Source: Acanthaster planci (lineage: Eukaryota > Echinodermata > Asteroidea > Valvatida > Acanthasteridae). Taken from it: a stretch of DNA of 12,235 nt. Below the pieces are notes generated by a model. The model did no database searches, was not told the DNA's origin, and was given only the letters and a program-made list of their open reading frames with translations. The DNA lies in the NCBI RefSeq assembly GCF_001949145.1, contig NW_019091480.1, forward strand, positions 289,241 to 301,475, in the 5' to 3' direction. Position numbers and translations under genes: made by a program. This document shows, piece by piece, positions 1-10,200 of this stretch; positions within the stretch are counted from its first letter, which is position 1, and every line of letters starts with the position of its first letter.

Positions 1-52
1 CATGTACTGTACATGTACATGTACCTGTGTACTGCAGGTACATGTACATGTA
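1..52. repeat. Cluster of ACATGTAC palindromic words
   Basis: The stretch is made almost entirely of overlapping GTACATGTAC units. A 16-base perfect palindrome (GTACATGTACATGTAC) lies at 9-24. Confidence 0.85.
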
Positions 53-230
53 GTTTATGCTGCATGCCATTAACTTCATGTGGCTGAGAAAGACTCAGCA
101 CAAAACTTTCATGATAATGAGGATTAACTGCAACCTGCATCGTGGCAGTGGATATCAGAAGTTCAAATATTCATGATCACCCTGATGACACATCCTTTAA
201 AAATTGCCCGGAAGGATACCGTAGTTCTAC

Positions 231-335
231 ATACATGTACCTGGAAAAGCCATTGTATGTGCCGGTACATGTACATGTATGTGAGCAAGGGAATGTGGGT
301 AGGATACACATGTTCATGTACAACATACATGTACT
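231..335. repeat. Cluster of ACATGTAC words with CCGGTAC junction
   Basis: Several TACATGTA words occur, including GGTACATGTACATGTATG at 264-281, where a CCGGTAC unit is joined to the ATGTAC run. The overlapping open frame at 142-345 is a by-product of the repeat (VPVHVHVC-type peptide). Confidence 0.75.
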
Positions 336-501
336 GATACTGTAGGCCTAATGGCTGAAGGGCTGGTCATGCTTTGAAGGTACATGTAGTTAGTAACAAT
401 TGGCACAGAAGTGAACACAAATGCACTTTAATGAGGTTAGGTCAGATATTTGCTGAATACATTTCAACCAAGTGAGTAAAGTTTGCTGCAAGTGTTTTAT
501 T

Positions 502-521
502 AATTACATGTACATGTAATT
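502..521. repeat. 20-base perfect palindrome
   Basis: AATTACATGTACATGTAATT reads identically on both strands. It extends the ACATGTAC unit by an AATT at each end. Confidence 0.9.
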
Positions 522-680
522 TGCTTAACATTCACATTTGCCTGAAGTTGGTACAATACACGTAGTTCATGTGCATGTAATTCTCAGTGCAAAATATTCA
601 ACTTGTTATGAGTGAAGTAAATTGTAAAGGTAAGATTGGAAAAGATTAAAACTTCAAATCTAGACTACCAAAACGTTCTG

Positions 681-803
681 ACATGTGTGTGTGTACATTT
701 ACATGTACCGGTATGTACATGTACATGTACAGGTGTATGTACTTGTATGAAAAAGTACATGTACCGTATATGCAGTACGTACATGTACTTGTACTAGTAC
801 TTT
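681..803. repeat. Densest ACATGTAC/ACCGGT cluster
   Basis: About 120 bases with a short GT run, then repeated TACATGTAC units, an ACATGTACCGGTATGTACAT core and a 16-base palindrome at 715-730. It is the largest such cluster in the window. Confidence 0.85.
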
Positions 804-1162
804 GCTGAGTACTTAAATTTTTCTAAAAACTTAATTTTACAAAACAGTAAAACATGTACTGTGTTAAGCCATGGAGATTTATCTTCCATCTTTTATCAGT
901 ATCCCATACATGCAGTACCTTATGCATTTATCCTGCGGTACCAGGCTCCAGCCCATGTTTCTCAGCTTTTTTTTTTCAATCAAAACATGCACAGTGTGTG
1001 TGGCTTTAGTCCAACTCTAGTCTCTGATTTTTACCATGAGTGCAGCAGTTTCAGATCACTTGTCACTTCTGAAATGTCAGTTTGGGAATTTACAGTTGGT
1101 GATCTTATTCAAAACACACTTGCCTTCAGTTTCAGTCCCTTGTTTTTCTGTTGGATTATCAG

Positions 1163-1206
1163 GAAGCTTGGAGCTTACAGACTTGGAACTTAAGCCTGAG
1201 GCATTG
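1163..1206 (+). CDS. VPS13: VPS13 exon a: Chorein_N segment, residues 1-15
   Basis: The acceptor is a good pyrimidine tract ending TTATCAG, and the donor is GTAAGT at 1207. The exon enters in phase 1 (the first Gly is split with an upstream exon) and leaves in phase 0. It encodes GSLELTDLELKPEAL, matching VPS13A GAVALKNLQIKENAL; this is the beta-strand that follows the conserved GIW motif. At 44 bases it is too short for gene finders that rely on composition. The preceding exon, expected to encode the initiator Met and the GIWK segment, was not found in 1-1162. Confidence 0.88.
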
Positions 1207-4200
1207 GTAAGTTGACTTCACTGAAGTGTTTATGTCTTGCCTGTGCTTTTACTCTAAATGTTAATTCTGCCTACGCAGCAGAGATATGGTGCAAAACAAA
1301 CAGTGTAGCATCAATTGTCTGGCTGCATTGATGTGCTATATTTTCCCATAAACTTCAGAGCAGAACAGTATTATTGGTTGCACTTGCAGAGGTCGTTTGA
1401 AGGTTAAAACATATTGGACAAGATGCTCAATAAGGAAAGTACGAAATAATGAGCAGAACAGTGACTGAAATGGCTTGAACATGTATAATACATATATCAG
1501 TATGAAGGCCTGCAGGTTTTTGATAATTACTTTTTGATGGATCTTTATACATTTTGTACATGACCGGTATTGCACATTGTACAGAGTCGGTGTCATGAAT
1601 GTTTTACAACAGTTGCCTTATACAAAATCCTTCCCGTCAGTAAAGGGGGCAAGAGGAGTGTCTAGTGAAACCTCACTAAAATTGTCCATCATGTACTACA
1701 ATGTACATGTAGGCCTACTTCAAATTCATGGTCAGTGGAAGATTAAACCAAGTATGCTTTTCAACAATAATTTACCGGTAGTTACTTTTTTGCAAACTAC
1801 AAACCACACGTAGGCTGTACATGTACCTTTAAATGTCAAGTGCAACTTTGATGGGAGCAATCACAAGTACATGTACCACTGGGTACCGGTACAGTGTACA
1901 TGTACATGTATGTCCGTGCTCTCCCAACGAAAATGACAGGTCTTGCTTACATTGTGTTGATTGTGCTTGACTGCAGTATGAGCTGAATCTTCCCATAGAA
2001 GTCAAGGCAGGACACATCGGTAAGTACATTGTCTGGTAGATTCCTGCTCTTGTGCCACACAGGATGCAGTACAACATTGAATGTGTGCTCAGTGTACATA
2101 TGGTTTTGCCAAGATCGGAAGTCACTCGCTGAAAATAAATTTCACCACATTTTTATCTCGTCCTGGATGTAGCAGTTCAGTTTTCTTGAAGAGAATTTGT
2201 TATCATTTGACTTGGGCGTGCATGTTCAGTCTATGCATCAACAGACATTAGAATCTGAGAATGGAACAGTGAGACAATATTTTTTAGCTTTTCGTTTCGT
2301 ACTAGGCTTCCTTTGGCCTGGATTGGGTTTAAGTAGTGATGTGAATGGTGTTTTTTGGCAGGTATATGTACATGTGCTTGCACTGCTACAATATGACCTT
2401 CCTTAATTGTATTATCCAGCAGATTTCTTGGTTGCGTATAATGTAATCAATTTGATACATGTACATGTACATTGTACGTCGGCTAGTTTGAAAGTATGAG
2501 TAATTTGTCGGTTGATTGTTTTTTTTGTTTTGTTTTCTTGGAAGTATCCACTATTCTCTCCAAATCCAATGTGCAGGGAAACTGTAGTGTGTTCATTGTA
2601 TAAAATGATACATTGTACCGGTGCCTTATTGAAACCCCTTGTACAGTTGTAAGGCAATATTTGCTGGGCTGTGCATTCCATGATCTTTGAGAAATGACAG
2701 AGCTCAGGAGTTTGACTTTGTGAAGATTTGGGGCAGTGATGGCCCATTTGCATCAGTTACTTGAATGGAAGCATTTGCTTTTTTGTGTGTGTTTGGCCCA
2801 GGGAGAATCATCGCTGACATCCAGTGGACCTCCTTATTTTCCAAACCCCTCAGTGTCTCTGTTGAAGATGTCTTGATCCTAGCTGGGCCGGTCTATGACA
2901 GACCCTATGATGAAGCCAGAGAGAGACAGCTACAGAATGCTGTCAAGAGAAAGCTCCTGGAGGACCTGGACAGAGCCAAGAAGACACAGAAAGTCAAAAG
3001 TAGGTCAAGGACCCCATAGCTCAGTCAGATACTTAAATCCAAACTGTTGAAAATCATTGAATATTCTGCCTGGGTTTTATTCCATGCATACCGGTAGTTT
3101 TGCAGACTCTGCAGATCACATCTGACAAGTGTCTATTGCAGTGTGTCTACTGTGTACCCAGGTGTTTGCAAGTTCAATATGACAAGGTGTCAAGCTGTCA
3201 CCTAAGGAAGCTGTCGGGTTCAGTATCTGGTTCAAGGATCCTTGCCTACCTACACCTGTCCCTGTGCACATTCATTATGTCAAGAGTATACTGTGCTGTA
3301 CTGCTCAATTTACCGCTCAAGTAAGGTCAAAGTACAAATAATAGGATATTGCAATTGGAAGGCAGTGGTACGATAGTTGTCTTACAATTTAGCATGCCTA
3401 CTTTACAATTGTGTTTATACAGTTGTGTTGATATTAACCAGTCAATCAACCAAATTACATGTACATATATGTCTCTGTGCATGTGCCTGAATGACATAAA
3501 TGAGCTTTTATCAAGGGGAGCTGCACATTATGGATATGAGCATATTGTAAACAAGAAAATATTGTACATTTATGCATGATGTGTTCAAGTACTTTGTACA
3601 CTTGCCCTTTTTGAAAATAATGGTCTGGTGCCTATACAGTGTACATGGAGGTGATTGGCTCAAAATGGCAGGTATAACCTACATGTACATATTGTACACT
3701 GTACAAATGCTTCATTAACACTTTGATCTTCAGTACATTTCGAGCAAAGTGGATACCATTAAACCATTCATATCAACCCTCTCCCATTCACATGTACTTT
3801 AGTTGTAATCTTTGTTTTATATTCATTAAGTTTTACTTCTATCTTGTAAACATGAGTTCCACTCAGTAAGAGTCCACGTTTGCCATCAATACATGTTATA
3901 AAATGCTGCATTTTTTATTCTCAGGTAAAGAAGAAGAAGCTGAAGATCTGTCCTTTACGGAGAGATTGACAATAAACATTGTCAACAACATTCAGGTATT
4001 GGTACATGTACATGTAGACATGCTTTTTCCATTTGACATTTGTATTACAAGCCAAGGCAATATTTTTCTTCTTATATTGGTCAGATTGTAGCTGACTCTT
4101 GAGCCTACAACGTACATGTACTTTGGTTGCAGTTCCATGTGAGGAATGTCCACGTCCGATATGAGGACTCTGCCACAAGACCAGGTGAACCATTCGCTTT

Positions 4201-7200
4201 TGGGTTCACACTCAGACGTCTCTATGCAGAGGTAAGAAACCACAGCAGAATTTTTGAACTGCTAAGCTTATAAAATTCACTGGAGGAGAACTGAGTTGGT
4301 AGAGAGACAGATCCAACAAAACTTACTTTAAAATTAGAAATAGAATTGTTTCTTACGTGAATCCTTTGTTTTTACAAAATGATAATGTCGTGATTAAAAT
4401 CTGGAACATTTGATCAGCTTGCTTTGGTGTTTATATTCTCCCAGACAGCAGATGAGGCATGGCATGCAACGACTGTGGACGCTAGTGCTACTGTTGTGCG
4501 CAAGGTACCATAATTAGTCTGAATGTCCCATTTCATGTTATGGTTTCCACTTTACATTATTTAAGTTTACTGTGTATCTCATTCAGAAGCAAGAAGAGTG
4601 AGACCATGTCTGAATATTAGGGCTTTGGCTTGAAATTACATGACTCAATGAGAAGTGGGTGAAGCCACAAACACTAACGCATAATTTCAAGCTGCAGGCT
4701 TATTGTACTTGTAATGTGCAAATACTCAAAAAATTTGGTTGCTTACTCTTTATCCACTTCATGCCGGATGGAGTAAGCAGGATGCATGACCTGCTGCCGG
4801 GTGCTTTTTTTGTGATTTTCCAGTTTCAAAATTCTTCAAAAATTCATATCTTCATTTACTGCATGGGTGCTCCCTAACAAATGACTGTCTTGTTGTGAGT
4901 CTAAACTGACAGGCAACCTCCATTGACTCATGAGTATTGCAGCCTTGCCTACCACCCAGTAAAGAGCCCCCATGGTATGGCATTATATATAGGCCGCGAT
5001 GAATCGCATGTCTGATAGCCCGGGGCAATCAAATTTTCATTTGGGCAATTAAAATTCTAACTAGGTGTGCCCGTTCGGGCAAGTCCAGAAAAGCTGATGT
5101 CTTTTCTGTCTTCACAAAATATCTTTCAATAACTTGTTTTCACGTTAAAATGCTTGTTTTTGTATGTTTTCGTACTTACATTTGCAATTTTTGGAAAGAA
5201 ACTTCCGTTATTTTTACGACTTCTCATTCACATTTCGCTGTCGCAGTGGTGAAAACATGCGTGCCCACAGCTCAATACATTAAACGAAGCTGCTCTGGTT
5301 CCCGCCGCGCCGCGCCCATGCAAAGAAATGTAGCAACCAGAACCAGTCTATACATGTACTGTACATGTACGTTCTGGTTGATTACTCTACATCGGCCATA
5401 CATGCACACAACCCTAAAGCCACAGGTCAAAAAAATTGTTGTTTCAAGAGGTTTTCTGTAAGTTCCTTCACAGAACTTGGCCTCTTATTTATGTGTGTAT
5501 TTTCTGTGTTCATGAGTTTAATTTGAGTTTGATTTGCTCGTACTTGAAGCGGGCGTCTTTCAACAAAGTTCCTACCACGGTACAAGGTTTTTTGCCCACT
5601 GGTCTGGATGCCTCGCACAGGCTTACCACGCGATACATTGTTTGCCAGTTTGCCATCGTGATTGCCTGAGTCACACTTTGTGAATTGCTCATAATTCTTG
5701 TGAATTGTCGCCTGTAGAAATGTTTACATAGATTAAGACAGGTGTTCATCACTTTTTGAGATAATTTTGGAAGCTGTGGTCCCCGTTCATGCCATTCAAT
5801 CAAGATAAAAAAAATTGACCCCCCCTCCAAAAAAATTCCAATCTACCGACCCTATTTTTAAGAGGCATGTAATTGGAAGCGCAACTATTTTGGGGGCCCA
5901 ATAAAAGACTGCATGCATGCAGTGGGCCTAAATTACATAACCATAATAATCGTGGATTCCGAGAAATCTTGGGCAAGTGTTAATCTAATTCGGGCAAGTA
6001 AATTTATGGCATGGCCTCCCGATCAGGCAAGCTAAAAAAAAACTTGTCGCGGCCTGGTTATGTAATTCCTTTGTTGTTATGGAAATTGGCCCAGTGCATT
6101 GCTGGACGGCGATGTTGTCTGTACTAATGCGGCCAGAATCCATGAGCACCCAGCGGTATTGTATCGATCATTGATGGAATGCTGGAGCGCTTTTGTCCCC
6201 GCTGATAATCTGCAGGCACTGGTAGTGGCAAACAATACAGTTTCAACATAATGATGGATTACCTCCGCTAATACCAGCACTCTGCGCTGACAGCATATCA
6301 ACCTTGATTGTAAAATATTTTCTGAGTTTGGTCACCCTGGCCAAGACTGAAGGCCCGGTTCCAAAGTTCTGATTTCAGGCACCCCGGCCAGGAAGATATG
6401 GCCAAGGTCTCTGGCACCAGGAACCCTGGCAGGAAGTGGTTATAACAGTTTGGAGTGTGAATGTATATTAATTCTGCGTAATACCAGCTTGAAGTGTGAT
6501 TCCTAATGAAAGTAATAATAATAATGATGGATATTTAAATTACACTCTTCCACTGTTATTAGTGCGTATGTCATAATTAATACCAGCCCCATGGCCATCA
6601 ACATAAACAGCTCATTGCTGCCATTTCAGGTGCAAACACAATGTGTCTGCCCTGACAGGTACCCATTTATACACCGGGGGGGGGAGAAAGAGCAGTGGGA
6701 GTACAGTGACTTGTCCAACATCACAATATGTAACCAGCTACTGGATTGAACTGCTGACATATGTTTGGCAGAAAGAAACCCTAAGCACCAGACTACATGC
6801 CTGAATAGAGATTGGCAAATCAGTTTGAGTTTAATGGTAAATTTTGTGTGTTACAAGTATGAAAGCTCTACAGCCTTCGTGAGTTTGTGATAAGTGAGTT
6901 ATGAGTCTGAATTATGTTGTCCTTAGCTTGCAGAGATGAATGAGTTAGCTGTGTATTGGAACCCAGACTGTCTGCAATTAATGGGTCAGCACCTGACCTC
7001 TAATGCTTGGAGAGAGATGATGAGGAATGCAGTAAATAGCCACAGTATCAATGGAGAGAACTTGGCACTTGGTAAGACATCAAACTCTGTCTCATTCAAT
7101 TCCTCCTAGTGTGTTTCCACATGTTTAAGTAGTTGCATCATGCAAAGTGTTACATTAAAAGGTTTTCTGTAAAGTCACCTCATGTACAGGAGATCATATG

Positions 7201-10200
7201 AGTATGGAAAGAAATTAGAAATGTCACTTAGCATAGTGTTCTTGCAGTTACATTCACATGTAGATGATAGCGGTCTGTTTCCCTTTCAAAGACAAAGTAT
7301 GCTAGCTTGGTAGTTTCGTCAGAAATCAAAGACTAACATGTACTTAGAAAATAGTGTATGTGAAAGATGCTATTTTTCTGTATGGTGGTGGTGCTGTAAA
7401 GCAAATAAATAGTATAAATGCCAACTCATATTACAGACTTAATTGTTATAACTACATGTAGTTGGTGTCTGAAAGCTTGCTGCCGTACATAGACCTTGTA
7501 TGTGTGACCCAACCTTACAAAATGAGTTTTAAGTCCCCAGAGCCACTTTTGAGCTACAGGCCTTAATAAGAATCTTGCACAGTGTCTCCTATCAATAAGA
7601 ACCCTGAATTTTTCCAACCAAATACCGGAGAGCTCATTTTATTCTTTCTAATGCTTAATGAAATTGAATGAGTGAAAACAAGGCCTGAAGATTCTATTTA
7701 ATGGAATCTGATTGCACAATTGTGTGACAGACAGAAATTTGTTACTACAGTTTACCAACATGTTCCAACCACCGTATTCTTCATTTCAGTGGTTGAGCCT
7801 ATGACCACGGCTGCTCGTCTTGCCTTTGACAAGACCACAGCTCCAGAGTACCTAACGCCCATGCTCGCCGTGGACATCTTGACGGAGATGGTTGTCATGA
7901 CGCTATCCCACCAGCAGTATCTGAACATCCTGGATCTGATTGAGGGTATGAAGCTGATGGAGGTGAACCAGCGCTACAGGAAATACCGTCCAGCCGTCAG
8001 GTCAGCTGGACATGCCAAGGAATGGTAAGAATAACCTCCAAATAGAGATACATGAAGTTGAGTTTGAAGGCTTATGAGATGAGAAATATCTCAGTGCTTG
8101 TATAAATGGTCCCATTTCTCGCACGTGATTCATTTTGATTCCTTTTTGGTGGTACGGATTGTTGGTGCATGAAGCCCTAGGCTGTCACCAATGTGACCCT
8201 GGTTCAATTCCTAACCCTGGCAATGTACGACTAGAGTAGTTTGTTGAATCCCTTATGTGCCGTGAAGGTTTTCCTCCTCGGATATCTCATTTTCCTCCTT
8301 AAGCAAAACTCAACATTTTCGATCTCTGGGCTGTACGTTGTGAGATATGGGTTGTTACATGGCTGCTTAAGTTAGCTTCACATAGCTTTGGTTCGATTAT
8401 GTTGTGGCTGTGTCCCTTGAAATTCAGCTTTGTGGCTGTAAGGATGATAACCCCCTCTCCCATGAACAGGTTGCATTCTCATTGGAAATGGTTACTCATT
8501 TGGGACTATTCCCCTGCTCAACAGGTGGAAGTATGCCTATAACTGCATCGTTGAAGAGCACATACGACCCTGGTCCTCCAAACGGCTGGAAAAACACAAC
8601 CAGCTATATCGGCAGTACATGGACAAATACAGGGAGAAACTCACTGTGCTTGAAAACAAAGAAGACCCAGCAACGGTGAACAAAGAGCTTGTCTTGTTGG
8701 AGGAGACATTGGATGTGACAAGTATTATGATTGCCCGAGAGAAGGTCAAAATTCAAGTAAGAACTCTCAAAAGTAGTGTTTTGTTGAAATGGCATTTGTG
8801 TCTGTTGGTAATCTCTGACTGCAAACATACACTGGTAGTTTTGATGTTTTATTCAGTATTGGCTCAAACGGAAGACTAAACCCCACTTGTGAATATACAG
8901 TTTGCCAAAGGGGCTCCTGAGAGGGAGAGGATACGGAGAGAGAAGAAAAAAGCTGAGAAAAGCTGGTTGTGGAGCTGGCTTGGATGGGACTCGGACTCTG
9001 AGGACGAAACGGAGGAAGATACAGATGAAGACGGTGAGTACATGTACCAATACTAGGACAGTATTGAAGACTAAAGGTAAGATGACATGGACAATGACAA
9101 ACTACTGGTGCATGAAATTGTGTCAACTGCAAGGACAGTAAGTAATGACAGTAGTTTAACATTGCATCAAAGTTGGATGTTGAGATGTTGGATGCTGGAT
9201 GTTGAGCCGCCTGTGATAGGACTGTGTTGAAGAATCTGAGGATAACACAGATGACGGTTAATGTTGAGTTATGGCCAAAAAAAGCCGGGTGAGGCTCAAG
9301 ACACGAGTTGAATTGGTCATAAGACCATTTTGTAACTTGTATGTTTGGGATTTCTTTCACCAGATATTTGGTCCCAATTGACTGAGGGGGAGCAAGAACG
9401 AATCAAGAAAGAGATTGGATATGATGCCAAGGCCATGGAGCTTGCTAGTGATCTTCCTCCTGAGGTAAGGGGATCCAGGATTGCTTGGATTAATCCAGTC
9501 AGGAAAATACCCAAGTATTAACACAAGCTGTTCTTGAGAATCTAGGAAATGTTGCCTTTCAGTTGAGGGATGTCTTAGATGTGTTCCTTAGTGTTTACCG
9601 AAAATGGGTCACTTGGGAGACATTCCCAGAACATGCACAAACTTTACTGCCCCATAATTAAATATTCCCTAATCTGATCTGAACCAAACTTTGTATGTTT
9701 TCAATTTAGACCCTAATCTATCATCTCTCAAAATTTGGGCAGTGAAATTCGGCCTCCTTCTGGTAGCCGGGGCATTAGGATGACATTGAAATGTCTCCCT
9801 AATGACCAATGTCTCCCTAAGGTTGAAAAATTTACCACAAAATGTTTCCCTAATGACCCATTTGTAAGAATAGGTCACAGAACACAACAGAACAGAGGCT
9901 GTCCATCCTTAATGTTAACTGTCTGTGGTTAACCCATGTTAGAATGTTATATTATAGGAACAATAGAAAGCAGCATGGATATTCATACATGAATGGATAT
10001 TCATACAAGTGTGGATGAGCACAGTAAGTTTAAAAGAAATGTATTGCTAAACACTTTTCTTTACCCCAGTCAGAGGGCAGTTGTAATGGTGTGCTATAAT
10101 TTCTCTGGTATGGGACAGTCAAAAATAGCTGTACATGCAGGTACATCATGTGGTTGATTTATATACTTCTAAAAAGATGGCCTTTCTTTTGCATTGCACA

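Larger units (their letters stand above)
1..1162 (+). other. Intron upstream of the first visible VPS13 exon
   Basis: No coding similarity was found on either strand. The missing first exon of VPS13 (Met to GIWK) is not recognisable here, so this is probably intron rather than promoter. The stretch is AT-rich and holds three clusters of palindromic words and one 20-base perfect palindrome, listed separately. The open frame at 861-1193 runs into exon a in the wrong frame. Confidence 0.7.
4991..6055. mobile_element. Possible degenerate insertion of about 1 kb
   Basis: A 9-base inverted pair (AGGCCGCGA at 4991-4999, TCGCGGCCT at 6047-6055) brackets the segment. GGGCAA words cluster just inside both ends (5023, 5043, 5078 and 5971, 5992). 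Composition differs from the rest of the intron, with a GC-rich patch at 5298-5319 and C and A runs at 5805-5835. No target duplication and no transposase domain were seen. It could equally be several unrelated fragments. Confidence 0.3.
4505..6926 (+). other. Long VPS13 intron between exons f and g, repeat-rich
   Basis: 2,422 bases, the longest intron in the window. It carries a possible 1-kb insertion (4991-6055), a short inverted-repeat unit (5931-6067) and a dispersed repeat (6511-6815), listed separately. 6070-6310 is locally richer in G and C, with an 74-codon open frame on the minus strand that I could not assign. 6330-6440 contains several GGCCA-containing near-repeats. No retained coding domain was recognised. 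Confidence 0.75.

Noticed and set aside
1-800. CRISPR-like array from the regularly recurring ACATGTAC words
   Set aside because: Units are short palindromes at irregular spacing without unique spacers, and the window is eukaryotic.
861-1193. 110-codon plus-strand open frame
   Set aside because: It reads through the acceptor of exon a in a frame that differs from the VPS13 frame and matches no family I know.
5150-5461. 103-codon plus-strand open frame in the long intron, plus overlapping minus-strand frames up to 5830
   Set aside because: No domain or conserved motif was recognised. It contains a hairpin and palindromic words, and is more likely repeat DNA.
6077-6301. Minus-strand open frame in a GC-richer patch, considered as a retroelement fragment
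   Set aside because: No integrase, reverse transcriptase or transposase motif could be found.
8161-8212. Functional tRNA gene
   Set aside because: Only the B box is good; no cloverleaf or anticodon arm can be drawn.
8767-9360. Longest open frame in the window, 197 codons on the minus strand
   Set aside because: It lies antisense to VPS13 exon j and its introns, shows no recognisable domain, and its composition follows the exon it opposes.
9669-9887. Minus-strand frame with repeated IRETF-like peptide
   Set aside because: The peptide repeat simply reflects the iterated DNA unit of the inverted-repeat element.
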